From assembly GCF_000719115.1 (NCBI RefSeq), contig NZ_JOEA01000019.1, positions 62,001 to 126,000 of the forward strand: a stretch of DNA of 64,000 bases, in the 5' to 3' direction. Numbering within the stretch: position 1 is the first letter of the stretch; the number at the start of each line of letters is the position of its first letter. Shown one piece after another: positions 44,556-52,888 of the stretch. Source of the stretch: Lentzea albidocapillata. Its GTDB lineage: Bacteria > Actinomycetota > Actinomycetes > Mycobacteriales > Pseudonocardiaceae. The notes under the pieces were generated by a model. It was not told where the DNA came from. It worked only from the letters and a program-made list of their open reading frames with translations, and made no database searches. The position numbers and the translations under genes were made by a program.

Positions 44556-45308
44556 TCAGTCCTTCGGTCCGCCGGCGACGTAGATGACCTGGCCGGACAC
44601 GAACCCGGCACCCTCGCTGACGAGGAACGACGCGGTGTGCGCGATGTCCTCCGGCTGGCCGACGCGCGCGACCGGGATCGTCTGCGCCGCACCGGTGAGG
44701 AAGTCCTCGAACGGAATCTTCATGCGCTCGGCGGTCGCCTTGGTCATCTCGGTCGCGATGAAACCGGGCGCGATCGCGTTCACCGTGACGCCGAACTTGC
44801 CGAGCTCGATCGCGAGGGTCTTGGTGAAACCCTGCAGACCGGCCTTGGCGGCGGAGTAGTTGGCCTGGCCGCGGTTGCCGAGAGCGGAGGTGGAGCTCAG
44901 GTTGACGATGCGGCCGAAGCCTTCCTTCGTCTGGAACGCCTGCACGGCCTTGCTCATCAGGAACGCGCCGCGCAGGTGCACGTTCATGACCGTGTCCCAG
45001 TCCGCGGAGGTCATCTTGAACAGCAGGTTGTCGCGCAGCACGCCGGCGTTGTTGATCAGCACGGTCGGGGCGCCGAGGGCCTCGGCGACCTTCGCCACCG
45101 CGGCGTTGACCTGCTCCTCGTCCGCCACGTCGACCTTGAGGCCGACGGCGCGCCCACCGCTCGCGACGATCTTGTCTGCGCCGTCGAGCACGCCCTGCTC
45201 GTCGAGGTCGAGCAACGCGACGGCCAGGCCGTCCGCGGCGAGGCGCTGCGCGACCGCGGCGCCGATGCCACGAGCCGCGCCGGTGACGATCGCAACCCTG
45301 TCGGCCAC
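44556..45308 (-). CDS. SDR oxidoreductase (FabG-like 3-hydroxyacyl-CoA/ketoacyl reductase)
   Basis: 250 residues from GTG 45308 (AAGGAGG four bases upstream). TGAARGIG, NNAGVLRDN, catalytic Ser in VNLSSTSALG, YSAAKAGLQG. Sits 30 bp downstream of a perfect TetR palindrome and just upstream of MaoC, so it is probably the dehydrogenase step of a second beta-oxidation branch in the same regulon. Confidence 0.87.
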   Translation of the reverse strand: MADRVAIVTGAARGIGAAVAQRLAADGLAVALLDLDEQGVLDGADKIVASGGRAVGLKVDVADEEQVNAAVAKVAEALGAPTVLINNAGVLRDNLLFKMTSADWDTVMNVHLRGAFLMSKAVQAFQTKEGFGRIVNLSSTSALGNRGQANYSAAKAGLQGFTKTLAIELGKFGVTVNAIAPGFIATEMTKATAERMKIPFEDFLTGAAQTIPVARVGQPEDIAHTASFLVSEGAGFVSGQVIYVAGGPKD

Positions 45309-45337
45309 GGGTCCTCCTTCGGTGAGGGGATGGTGAG

Positions 45338-45353
45338 CTAAGCGAGCGCTTAG
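45338..45353. promoter_or_regulatory. TetR operator, perfect palindrome CTAAGCG-AG-CGCTTAG
   Basis: Identical arms to the site at 35485, about 10 kb away, and 30 bp before the SDR-MaoC operon start. Its presence is the main evidence that the TetR at 34816-35439 controls this operon too. Confidence 0.75.
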
Positions 45354-45400
45354 TAACGTACCTATCAGTCCGCTTGACGTCCAGGCCTGTGCGGACGACC

Positions 45401-45418
45401 ATACCGACTGGTCGGAAT
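45401..45418. promoter_or_regulatory. 18-bp palindrome ATACCGAC-TG-GTCGGAAT
   Basis: Arms of 8 bp with one mismatch pair, 21 bp before the plus-strand SDR gene. It resembles many TetR/AcrR operators but differs from the CTAAGCG motif, so a different regulator may control the plus-strand pair. Confidence 0.5.
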
Positions 45419-45438
45419 GTGGCAATTCGAGGAGGCAG

Positions 45439-46239
45439 ATGCCCGTGGACTTCACCGGCAAGGTCGCGCTCGTCACCGGCGGATCCAACGGCATCGGTGC
45501 CGCGTCCGCCCGGCGGCTGGCATCGCGCGGCGTGCGCGTCGTTGTGGCTGATGTGGACGCCGACCAGGGCAAAGCCGTCGCCGATGAGATCGGCGGCGTG
45601 TTCGTGCGCTGCGATGTGACGGTGCCTTCGGACTCGGCCGAGGCCGTTGCTCTCGCCGTGCGCGAGTTCGGCGGGCTCGACATCGCGTTCCTGAACGCCG
45701 GCATCGGCACCGGCTGCTCGCTGGGCGACGACTTCGACGTCGACGTGTACCGGCGCGCGATGGCCATCAACCTCGACGGCGTCGTCTACGGCGCGCACCA
45801 CGCATTGCCCGAGGTGCGCAAGCGCGGCGGCCAGATCATCGCCACGGCCTCGATGGCCGGCCTCATGCCGATGCCGGGCGACCCCGTCTACGGCGCCAAC
45901 AAGGCGGCCGTCGTCGGTCTCGTGCGCTCTCTCGGTGGCGCCTATCCCGACGTGCGCGTGAACGCGCTGTGCCCGGCGTTCGCCGACACCAACATCATCG
46001 TTCCGCTGCGCTCGACGCTGGAGGAGATCGGCATGCCGATCCTGCCCGTGTCGGCCGTCGTGGACACCTTCATGTCCATTGTGGAGGGTTCGGGAACCGG
46101 CGAGGCCTGGTTCGTGCAGGCAGGTCGTTCGTCGGAGCCGTTCGGGTTCCGCAACCCGCCCGGGCCCCGTGCCGCTGACGGCTCGCGCATCGAGGCCGCT
46201 CGCAAGGACCCCGTTTCCATCGCGCTTGAGGAGAACTGA
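45439..46239 (+). CDS. SDR family oxidoreductase
   Basis: 266 residues. TGGSNGIG cofactor loop near residue 13, GLDIAFLNAGIGTG, catalytic Ser in ATASMAGLM and YGANKAAVVG. GAGGAGG lies seven bases before the ATG. Unlike typical FabG it has a 40-residue C-terminal extension (VQAGRSSEPFGFRNPPGP). Substrate unknown. Followed at 2 bp by a quinone-oxidoreductase-like gene; the pair is divergent from the SDR-MaoC operon. Confidence 0.85.
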   Translation: MPVDFTGKVALVTGGSNGIGAASARRLASRGVRVVVADVDADQGKAVADEIGGVFVRCDVTVPSDSAEAVALAVREFGGLDIAFLNAGIGTGCSLGDDFDVDVYRRAMAINLDGVVYGAHHALPEVRKRGGQIIATASMAGLMPMPGDPVYGANKAAVVGLVRSLGGAYPDVRVNALCPAFADTNIIVPLRSTLEEIGMPILPVSAVVDTFMSIVEGSGTGEAWFVQAGRSSEPFGFRNPPGPRAADGSRIEAARKDPVSIALEEN

Positions 46240-46241
46240 CC

Positions 46242-47213
46242 GTGCGTGCCATTCAGATCACCGAGTTCGGCGGGCCAGAGGTGCTCCAGCAGGTGGAGCT
46301 GCCCGACCCTGTCGCGGGTGAGGGCGAGGTGCTGATCACCGTCTCGCGTGCCGGGCTGAACTACGCCGACACGCATCAGGCGGAGAACTCCTACCTGGCG
46401 AAGATGGAGTTGCCGCTGGTTCCGGGCGGCGAGGTCGTCGGGACCACTGCGGATGGGCGTCGGGTCGTCGCGCTCACGAAGAACTCCGGTGGGTACGCGG
46501 AGAAGGCTGTGGCGCCTGCTCTGACCACCTTTGATGTTCCTGACGGTGTTGACGATCTGACCGCGTTGTCGTTGATCGTTCAGGGTGCTACCGCCTGGTT
46601 GTTGCTGCGGAAGTCGACTCACATGGAGGCCGGTGAGTCGGTTGTCGTCCATGCCGCTGCCGGTGGGGTCGGGACGATTGCCGTTCAGCTGGCCAAGTTG
46701 TGGGGGGCTGGGCGGGTCATCGCCACCGCCTCTTCCGAGGACAAGCGGAAGCTGGCGCTTGATCTTGGGGCCGATGTCGCGATCGACTCTCGTTCTGCTG
46801 ACATGACCGCCGCGTTGAAGGAAGCCAACGGTGGGCGGCGGGTTGATGTCGTGCTGGACATGACCGGAGGGGCTGTCACTGACCAGTCGTTGGTTGCGCT
46901 GGCTCCGTTTGGGCGGCTTGCGTTTTATGGCATGGCCTCGCGGGAGAGGCCTAAGCCGGTCGACCTCGGGGCGTTGCTGGTGCACTCCACGGCCGTTGCG
47001 GGTATGTGGCTGCCCCACGCGTTGAAGGTGCGCGACGCCGAGCACGGCACGCTTGCTCACCGCGCGATGGCGGAGCTGTTCCAGCTTGTTGTCGACGGCA
47101 AGCTGAAGGCTGTTCCCGGTGGCGAGTACGGGCTCGGCGACGTCCAGCAGGCGCACGAGGATCTGCGGGCTCGTCGGACTGCTGGGAAGTTGGTGCTGGA
47201 TCCGTCGCGCTAG
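46242..47213 (+). CDS. Zinc-independent MDR dehydrogenase (NADPH:quinone oxidoreductase-like)
   Basis: 323 residues, medium-chain dehydrogenase fold. MRAIQITEFGGPEVLQ at the start, AGLNYADTHQAENSY, and NADPH-binding VVVHAAAGGVGTIAVQLA. No catalytic or structural zinc cysteines, as in the quinone reductase subgroup. Third codon positions in the middle carry more T than the neighbours (for example GTT, GCT, CTT runs at 46500-47000), a mild codon-usage shift. Ends at a strong bidirectional terminator. Confidence 0.86.
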   Translation: MRAIQITEFGGPEVLQQVELPDPVAGEGEVLITVSRAGLNYADTHQAENSYLAKMELPLVPGGEVVGTTADGRRVVALTKNSGGYAEKAVAPALTTFDVPDGVDDLTALSLIVQGATAWLLLRKSTHMEAGESVVVHAAAGGVGTIAVQLAKLWGAGRVIATASSEDKRKLALDLGADVAIDSRSADMTAALKEANGGRRVDVVLDMTGGAVTDQSLVALAPFGRLAFYGMASRERPKPVDLGALLVHSTAVAGMWLPHALKVRDAEHGTLAHRAMAELFQLVVDGKLKAVPGGEYGLGDVQQAHEDLRARRTAGKLVLDPSR

Positions 47214-47225
47214 CCGCTCCTGACG

Positions 47226-47277
47226 GCACACGGAAAAGGGGCGGTCCGCCTAAGCGGGCCGCCCCTTTTCCGTGTGC
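47226..47277. terminator. Strong bidirectional terminator
   Basis: GCACACGGAAAAGGGGCGG pairs with CCGCCCCTTTTCCGTGTGC, plus an inner CCGC/GCGG after one mismatch. The stem contains A4/T4 so both strands get a U-rich 3' end. Lies between two convergent genes. Confidence 0.85.
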
Positions 47278-47281
47278 TGAG

Positions 47282-47728
47282 TTACTCGGAGAGTTCTGCC
47301 AGCTGGGCCTTCACCCTGGCCAGCTCGGCTTCCAGCTCCTCCATGCGGGTGCGGTGCTGGTCGCGCGCCGCCTCGAGCACCGACTCGATGCCCTCGGCGA
47401 TGTCCACGTGCAGCTCCTTGGCCGCCTTCGCGACGGCGATGGCCGGGATGACCAGGCCCGACACGACGCGCTGCGTGCCGTGGACCAGGTCGGCCTGCCA
47501 TTCGCCTTCGGCGGTGCCCGTCACCGTGAGCGTGAGCTCTACGGTGCGCGTCTTCTTCGCCGTGCTCTTGGGACGGCCGGCCTTCGGCTTCTCGGGCTTG
47601 GGGGCCTCGGCCTTCGGAGCCTCGGCGGGCTTGGCAGCCTCGGCGGGCTTCGGGGCCTCGGCCTCGGGGGCCGCCGTTTCCACGACGGTCTCCTCGACTG
47701 CCTGCACCTCGGTGAGCGTGTCCGACAC
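47282..47728 (-). CDS. Ala/Pro/Lys-rich protein (DUF6319-like)
   Basis: 148 residues. The first 50 are an Ala-Pro-Glu-Lys repeat (KPAEAAKPAEAPKAEAPK), then a basic KAGRPKSTAKKTRT stretch reminiscent of an AT-hook, a small beta domain (VELTLTVTGTAEGEWQADLV), and a C-terminal coiled coil (AARDQHRTRMEELEAELARV). The pattern fits, from memory, DUF6319 proteins of actinobacteria. A nucleoid or DNA-associated role is possible but not shown. Confidence 0.72.
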   Translation of the reverse strand: MSDTLTEVQAVEETVVETAAPEAEAPKPAEAAKPAEAPKAEAPKPEKPKAGRPKSTAKKTRTVELTLTVTGTAEGEWQADLVHGTQRVVSGLVIPAIAVAKAAKELHVDIAEGIESVLEAARDQHRTRMEELEAELARVKAQLAELSE

Positions 47729-47821
47729 GATCAGGTTTCCTCTCTCCGCAACGACGTGACCCCGCGCACAGCATAGAACACGTGTTCGATCAGCCGCCGA
47801 TGGGGTCAGCGCGAAGCCTAG

Positions 47822-48043
47822 TCAGTACGGAGGGAGCTGCACGCGCCACTGCCGTTCGACATCTATGACGCCGGGCACCGCCTGCAGGGCCGGGATGGCC
47901 CTGACCTCGGCGGTGCCGGTGACCACGCCCAGGGCTTCCAGGACCGTGTCGACCACGAGGCCCGCCTCCCGCAGGTCGTCGAGGACCTTCGGGAGGCTGC
48001 CCTCCGTCACGGAGACCATCACCTGGTCCACCGAAGCGGTCAT
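47822..48043 (-). CDS. Small protein resembling a subtilase propeptide/inhibitor I9
   Basis: 73 residues; its ATG (48043) overlaps the peptidase stop in an ATGA, so it is translated after the protease. The pattern VMVSVTEGSLPKVLDDLREAG ... ALGVVTGTAEVRAIPALQAV ... GVIDVERQWRVQLPPY follows the beta-alpha-beta-beta-alpha-beta order of inhibitor I9 domains, ending in the strand that would enter the protease cleft. Family assignment is by pattern only. No signal peptide, matching the protease. Confidence 0.65.
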   Translation of the reverse strand: MTASVDQVMVSVTEGSLPKVLDDLREAGLVVDTVLEALGVVTGTAEVRAIPALQAVPGVIDVERQWRVQLPPY

Positions 48044-49197
48044 GGCGCCTGGACTAGTCCGCTGCCGATGTCGGTGGACGGCAACGGCAGGCGCAGCGCG
48101 GTGCCGACGAGGCGGGCCCACAGCTCGTAGCCGCGGGCGCCGGTCTTCTCCGCGATCAGGACTGCCACGCCGGCCACGTGCGGGGTCGCCATCGACGTGC
48201 CGCGCAGGCGTGAGTACTTCTGGGGGAGCTTGAACGACGAGTAGACGTCGACTCCCGGCGCGCACACGTCGATCTGGCCGATCTTGTCCGCCGAGCCCGA
48301 GGAGAACGACGCGATCGCTCGGTTCACGTCGATCGCCGCCACCGCGATGATGCTGGGGCAGCGGGCCGGGTGGCCCACCGGCGCGATGCGGGCCGGGCGC
48401 GAGGAGGCGTTGCCCGACGCCGCGATGATCAGCGTGCCCTTGGCCATCGCGCGCTGGGCGACGGTCTCGTAGATCTGCGAGTACGGCGTGTTCACCGGGA
48501 CGTCGGCGCCCAGCGACATCGAGATGATCGCGCAGCCGTTCGCCACCGCCCAGTCGATGCCCGCGAGGATGCCGCCGTCGGAGCCGGAGCCCGCGTTCGA
48601 CAGGACCTTGCCCGCGAAGATCTCGGCCTCGTGCGCGACGCCGTAACCGGGCAGCGTGGCGGGCTTGCGCGGGCCCGCCGACGTGCCGATGCAGTGCGTG
48701 CCGTGGCCGTGGCCGTCCTGCACGTCCTCGCCGGTGATGAACGACTTCGTGGTGATGGCGCGGCCCGCGAAGTCCGGGTGGTTCTTCTCCCAGCCGGTGT
48801 CGAGGACCGCGATCTTGATGCCCTTGCCGGTGGCCGTGCTGACGTCCGCGCCGACCGCCTGCAGCCCCCAGGTCAGCACGGATTCGTCGGCCGCGGCCTC
48901 CGGCGCCTCTTCCTCGACCGGTGCCGCGAACACGTGCACGACGCGCTCCGGCTCGACGATCTGCACCGGGCCTGGGCGCTCGGCGGCGCCGTTCAGCTCG
49001 GCCAGCAGGTTCGGGTCGGCGGTCACGACCGCGACACCGAGCTCGGGGAAGACCTGCACGGCCTCCGTGTCCAGATCGCCGCTGTTCGGGTCGAACCCGG
49101 CGATGCCGCCGAGCTCGGCCAGTCCTTCTTCGATGGCGTCTTCCTGCAGCAGCACCAGGAACCGGCCGGTGGTCTCCACTTCCGCGGGTTCGGTCAT
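48040..49197 (-). CDS. Subtilisin-like serine peptidase (S8), apparently cytoplasmic
   Basis: 385 residues. Catalytic triad Asp133 (VLDTGW), His165 (DGHGHGTHC) and Ser335 (RGTSMATPH), oxyanion Asn263 (AASGNASS). The N-terminal 100 residues contain a propeptide-like domain (RFLVLLQEDAIEEGLAELG, VFPELGVAVVTADPNLL) and a Glu/Ala-rich linker. There is no signal peptide, unlike most actinobacterial subtilases, so action in the cytoplasm or non-classical export must be assumed. Forms an operon with the small inhibitor-like gene. Confidence 0.88.
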   Translation of the reverse strand: MTEPAEVETTGRFLVLLQEDAIEEGLAELGGIAGFDPNSGDLDTEAVQVFPELGVAVVTADPNLLAELNGAAERPGPVQIVEPERVVHVFAAPVEEEAPEAAADESVLTWGLQAVGADVSTATGKGIKIAVLDTGWEKNHPDFAGRAITTKSFITGEDVQDGHGHGTHCIGTSAGPRKPATLPGYGVAHEAEIFAGKVLSNAGSGSDGGILAGIDWAVANGCAIISMSLGADVPVNTPYSQIYETVAQRAMAKGTLIIAASGNASSRPARIAPVGHPARCPSIIAVAAIDVNRAIASFSSGSADKIGQIDVCAPGVDVYSSFKLPQKYSRLRGTSMATPHVAGVAVLIAEKTGARGYELWARLVGTALRLPLPSTDIGSGLVQAP

Positions 49198-49260
49198 GAC
49201 TGTTCGCCCCTACTCTCCGTCTAGCCCTCACTAGAGAGTCGTCACATCGGGGCAGTTGTT

Positions 49261-50433
49261 TCAGGCCATTTGCCGTCTGCGCTGAAAGAATTCACCGATT
49301 GGCTCAACGTACTTGGCCGCGATGGGCCCGAGGATGGCCATCAGCAGCACGTACGCGGTGGCCAGCGCCGCCAGGTCGTTGTGCACCTGGCCGGACGCCA
49401 CGGCCAGTCCGGCGATGACGATCGAGAACTCGCCGCGCGCCACGAGTGCCACGCCCGCACGCATGCGGCCCATCTTGCCGATGCCCTGACGTTTCGCCGC
49501 CCACCAGCCCGTGAAGACCTTCGTCGCGGTCGTGACGGCGGCCAGCGCCACCGCGATGCCGAGCACCGGCGGGATCGAACGCGGGTCGGTGTTCAGTCCG
49601 AACACGACGAAGAACATCGCCGCGAACAGGTCCCGGAGCGGCTCGAGCAGACGCGTCGCGTTCTCGGCCGTCGACCCGGAGATCGCGATGCCGAGCAGGA
49701 ACGCGCCGACCGCGGCGGACACCTGCAGCTGCGAGGCGATGCCCGCGACGAGCAGCGCGGAGCCGAGCAGCTTGAGCAGGAACACCTCGTGGTCGGGACT
49801 GTCCACAATGGCCGAGATGAACCGGCCGTACTTCAACGCCACCACCAGGACCACGGTGATCGCGAGCAACGAGATGCCGACCGACGTGAGCCCGCCGAGG
49901 AAGCTCACGCCCGCGAGAACGGCCGTCAGCACCGGCAGGTACACGGCCATCGCGAGGTCCTCGAACACGAGTACGGACAGCACGACCGGCGTCTCGCGGT
50001 TACCCAGCCGGCCCAGGTCGCCGAGCACCTTCGCGACGATGCCCGACGACGAGATGTACGTGACGCCGGCCATCGCCAGCGCCCCGACCGTGCCCCAGCC
50101 GAGCAGGTACGCCGCGATCGCGCCCGGCGCCGCGTTCAGCACCAGGTCGAGGACACCGGCCATCCAGGACTTCTTCAGCCCGGTGGTGAGCTCGGACGCC
50201 GAGTACTCGAGGCCGAGCAGCAGGAGCAGCAGTACGACGCCGATCTCGCTGGCGAGGTGGGTGAACTCCTCGATGCCATGTAACGGGATCAACCCGCCCT
50301 CACCGAACGCGAGCCCGCCGATCAGGTAGAGCGGGATCGGGGAGATTCCGGCACGGCGAGCCACACGACCCAGCAGGCCGAGGCCGAAGAACACCGCGCC
50401 GAGCTGGATCATGGCAACAGTTGTCTCATGCAC
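49261..50433 (-). CDS. khtU: CPA2 K+/H+ antiporter (KhtU/KefB-type membrane subunit)
   Basis: 390 residues with about 12 spans and no attached TrkA-N domain. GLLGRVARRAGISPIPLYLIGG at the start and the ion-site region VLVFEDLAMAVYLPVL are typical of the CPA2 family. The regulatory TrkA-C protein is encoded 6 bp upstream, the KhtT-KhtU arrangement known from Bacillus for K+ efflux under alkaline or methylglyoxal stress. GTG start at 50433. Confidence 0.87.
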   Translation of the reverse strand: MHETTVAMIQLGAVFFGLGLLGRVARRAGISPIPLYLIGGLAFGEGGLIPLHGIEEFTHLASEIGVVLLLLLLGLEYSASELTTGLKKSWMAGVLDLVLNAAPGAIAAYLLGWGTVGALAMAGVTYISSSGIVAKVLGDLGRLGNRETPVVLSVLVFEDLAMAVYLPVLTAVLAGVSFLGGLTSVGISLLAITVVLVVALKYGRFISAIVDSPDHEVFLLKLLGSALLVAGIASQLQVSAAVGAFLLGIAISGSTAENATRLLEPLRDLFAAMFFVVFGLNTDPRSIPPVLGIAVALAAVTTATKVFTGWWAAKRQGIGKMGRMRAGVALVARGEFSIVIAGLAVASGQVHNDLAALATAYVLLMAILGPIAAKYVEPIGEFFQRRRQMA

Positions 50434-50439
50434 TGTGGT

Positions 50440-50922
50440 TTAACCGCCGTGGAAGATCTGAGCGGCGGCGTCGAGGCCTTCCGCGGTGCCGACGACGACC
50501 GCGAGGTCGCCGTTTTCGAAGATGAAGTCGGGGCCGGGCGACGGATGAGCGTTGCCCGAGCGCACCACGGCCACGATGGACGCACCGGTCCTCGTGCGCA
50601 GAGCCGTCTCGCCGAGGGTGTGGTTCACGAAGGCGGTCACCGGCAGCTGACGGGTCGTGATGCCCGTGATGTCGCGGTGCTCCTCGCGCAGGTGGGCGAC
50701 GAGCTGCGGCGCGCCGAGCAGGCCCGCGAGCGTGTTCGCCTCTTCCGGCGAGAGGGGTATCGAGGCGGCACAGGAGTCGGGATCCGTCGCTTTCGACAGG
50801 ATCAGCTCGAACCGGCCGTCCCGGTAGGTGATCACGCCTACGCGTCGTCCGGCGCGGATCGTGAAGTCCTGACGCGTCCCGATGCCCGGAAGGGGCGTGA
50901 TCTCTACGTTCACACAGATCAT
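50440..50922 (-). CDS. khtT: TrkA-C domain regulator of the antiporter (KhtT-like)
   Basis: 160 residues: an N-terminal part (VEITPLPGIGTRQDFTIRAG, about 1-75) and a C-terminal RCK-C/TrkA-C domain (GASIVAVVRSGNAHPSPGPD and DLAVVVGTAEGL). Binds a nucleotide or ion and gates KhtU in the Bacillus system. Starts are ATG 50922 or GTG 50913. The ATG is only 9 bp from the divergent DUF1015 start. Confidence 0.86.
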   Translation of the reverse strand: MICVNVEITPLPGIGTRQDFTIRAGRRVGVITYRDGRFELILSKATDPDSCAASIPLSPEEANTLAGLLGAPQLVAHLREEHRDITGITTRQLPVTAFVNHTLGETALRTRTGASIVAVVRSGNAHPSPGPDFIFENGDLAVVVGTAEGLDAAAQIFHGG

Positions 50923-50931
50923 GATACGTGC

Positions 50932-52032
50932 ATGTCACTGCGTGTACGCCCCGTGCGTCGCGGCTGGGTGGTACGTGAGCGCGTGCCCGGCCCCGACGTC
51001 GACGAGTTCGCCGAACCCGGCCAGGTGATCGGGGCGCTCGCGAGAGCCCCGCACGGCACGTTGCTGGCCGTCCAGCACCCCCACCGCACGCCTGCCGCGC
51101 TGGCCGCGGGCACCGGGTTGCTCGACGCGCTGCCCCACGCCAGGGCCGAGCTCGCGGCGCTGATCCGGCGGGCGTACACCGAGGTCACCGACGTCGTGGC
51201 GCCGTACCGCGTGGACGGACCGGACGGGACGGCGTGCGGTCTGCTGTGCCTGGTCGACCCGGACGGGATCGAGCGCACCGAGGACGTCTACCCGGACGTG
51301 GTCGCCGAACGCGGGCAGGTGCTGGCGTCGCTGGGCATCGCCACGAGTGCGGCGATGCTCATCCCGATCACCCCGCACGACGGGCTGACGGACCTGGTTC
51401 TCGGCATGACCGAGGAGCCGGCCGTGTCGCTGGTGGACTCGGGTGGGCGGCGGCACTGGGTGTGGCTGGTCGGGCCGGGAGAGTCGCAGGAGCGGTTCCT
51501 CGAAGCGGCGGGCGCGCATCCGCTGCTCGTCGCGGACGGCAACCACCGGGTCGCGGCGGCGCGGGAGGCGGGCCTCGAAGGCCTGCTCGCGCTCGTCACG
51601 TCCGGGCCGGGCCTGCGGGTCGGGCCGATCCACCGCGCGATCGTCGGCAGAGGGCTGACCACCTCCGATCTGGTGACCGCGTGGGAACGGGCAGGGCTGG
51701 CGGTGTCGTCGTTGCCGTACGTCGTCGATCCGGAACCGGGTGTGGTCGTGGTGCGCTGCCCGGACGCGGTGCTGCGGGTCGAACTGCCTGCGGGACAGGG
51801 GATCGACCACGCCGTCGTGGAGTCGCTGCTGCTGGACCAGGCGCTCGGGCTCGACCCGGAGAGCCCGTGCGTGCGGGCGGTCGTGGACCCGTCCGTGGAG
51901 GCCGAGGCGGTGTTGCTGATCGCGCCGGTGCCGTTGCGGGAGGTGCTGGCCGGTACCAAGATGCCGCGCAAGAGCACCTACTTCACGCCGAAGCCGCGTA
52001 GCGGACTTCTGCTGGCCGACCTGTCACCGTAG
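50932..52032 (+). CDS. DUF1015 family protein
   Basis: 366 residues, ATG at 50932. LLVADGNHRVAAAREA near residue 200 is the conserved core of DUF1015 (ADGHHR/ADGNHR), preceded by RTEDVYPDVVAER. Members are often near serine/phosphate metabolism genes; function unknown. Divergent from khtT with a nine-base gap, so at least one of the two transcripts must be leaderless or start inside the other gene. Confidence 0.85.
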   Translation: MSLRVRPVRRGWVVRERVPGPDVDEFAEPGQVIGALARAPHGTLLAVQHPHRTPAALAAGTGLLDALPHARAELAALIRRAYTEVTDVVAPYRVDGPDGTACGLLCLVDPDGIERTEDVYPDVVAERGQVLASLGIATSAAMLIPITPHDGLTDLVLGMTEEPAVSLVDSGGRRHWVWLVGPGESQERFLEAAGAHPLLVADGNHRVAAAREAGLEGLLALVTSGPGLRVGPIHRAIVGRGLTTSDLVTAWERAGLAVSSLPYVVDPEPGVVVVRCPDAVLRVELPAGQGIDHAVVESLLLDQALGLDPESPCVRAVVDPSVEAEAVLLIAPVPLREVLAGTKMPRKSTYFTPKPRSGLLLADLSP

Positions 52033-52157
52033 GGCCCTGCCCGGCCGGTTCGTTCGGCACTGGACGCGTGCCGGGCTCGCATTGAAAATCGACCTCGACA
52101 CCGGCACCCGGCCGCTGGGAGTGCGCCTGCTGTCTCCCGACTCGTGAGGCACCCACG

Positions 52158-52472
52158 ATGGAACCCCAGCCAGACTTGTTGGAGGTACGCCGCCACGGCG
52201 AGTTGGTGACGCTCACCGGCGAGGTCGACCTGAGCAACAGCGACCTGCTGCGCGCCGAACTCGCGCTCGCCTGCTTGTCCGGGGACGGTGACGTGGTGGT
52301 CGACCTCACCGCCCTGACGTTCATCGGATCGAGCGGCCTGCACGTGCTGATCGAGACGGCGTCGTCACTGGGACAGCGGCGGCTGGTGCTGCTCGGCGGC
52401 GGCTGGGGCGCCTACGTCGTGAACCTGCTCGGCCTCACCCTCAAGTTCCCCAACATCGTCGTCGACCGCTGA
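52158..52472 (+). CDS. STAS-domain anti-sigma factor antagonist
   Basis: 104 residues. LTGEVDLSNSDLLRAELALA and VDLTALTFIGSSGLHVLIE show the STAS fold with the phosphorylatable serine in GSSG. Such proteins bind anti-sigma kinases to release a sigma factor. No kinase or sigma gene is adjacent, so it is an orphan here. ATG at 52158. Confidence 0.87.
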   Translation: MEPQPDLLEVRRHGELVTLTGEVDLSNSDLLRAELALACLSGDGDVVVDLTALTFIGSSGLHVLIETASSLGQRRLVLLGGGWGAYVVNLLGLTLKFPNIVVDR

Positions 52473-52505
52473 AGTCCACTGAGGACCGCTGCTAGGGTCG
52501 ATCGC

Positions 52506-52868
52506 ATGGCGGTACGAGCGATCAGGGGAGCCACGCAGATCGACGCGGACTCGCGGGACCTGCTGCTGGAGGCCACGGCCGAGCTGGTGCGAGAGGTGTT
52601 GGCGTGCAACGCGTTGACGTCCGACGACCTGATCAGCGTTGTCCTCACCGCGACACCCGATCTGGTTTCCGAGTTCCCCGCCTACGCCGCGCGCCTCGCC
52701 GGGCTCTCGGATGTGCCGCTGCTGTCCGCGACCGAGATCGCGGTGCCGGGCTCGATGCCGCGCGTGATCAGGTTGCTGGCGCACGTCGAGACCGATCTGC
52801 CGCGGTCGTCGGTGAAGCACGTCTACCTGCGCGGGGCGGCGGCGCTGAGGACCGACCTCAACCACTGA
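52506..52868 (+). CDS. aroH: Chorismate mutase, AroH class
   Basis: 120 residues, the size of the Bacillus-type trimeric AroH. VRAIRGATQIDADSRD at the N-terminus and ECVPGSMPRVIR-like AVPGSMPRVIRLLAHVET plus HVYLRGAAALRTDL at the end contain the active-site Arg, Glu/Thr and Tyr-Leu-x-x-Ala elements. Converts chorismate to prephenate for Phe/Tyr synthesis. Located 33 bp after the STAS gene; ends at a strong terminator hairpin. Confidence 0.9.
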   Translation: MAVRAIRGATQIDADSRDLLLEATAELVREVLACNALTSDDLISVVLTATPDLVSEFPAYAARLAGLSDVPLLSATEIAVPGSMPRVIRLLAHVETDLPRSSVKHVYLRGAAALRTDLNH

Positions 52869-52888
52869 AGGCGGCGCTGATCGCGGAC

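Noticed and set aside
47245..47256. CTAAGCGG in the terminator loop as TetR site
   Set aside because: It is only a half-site and part of the hairpin between convergent genes.
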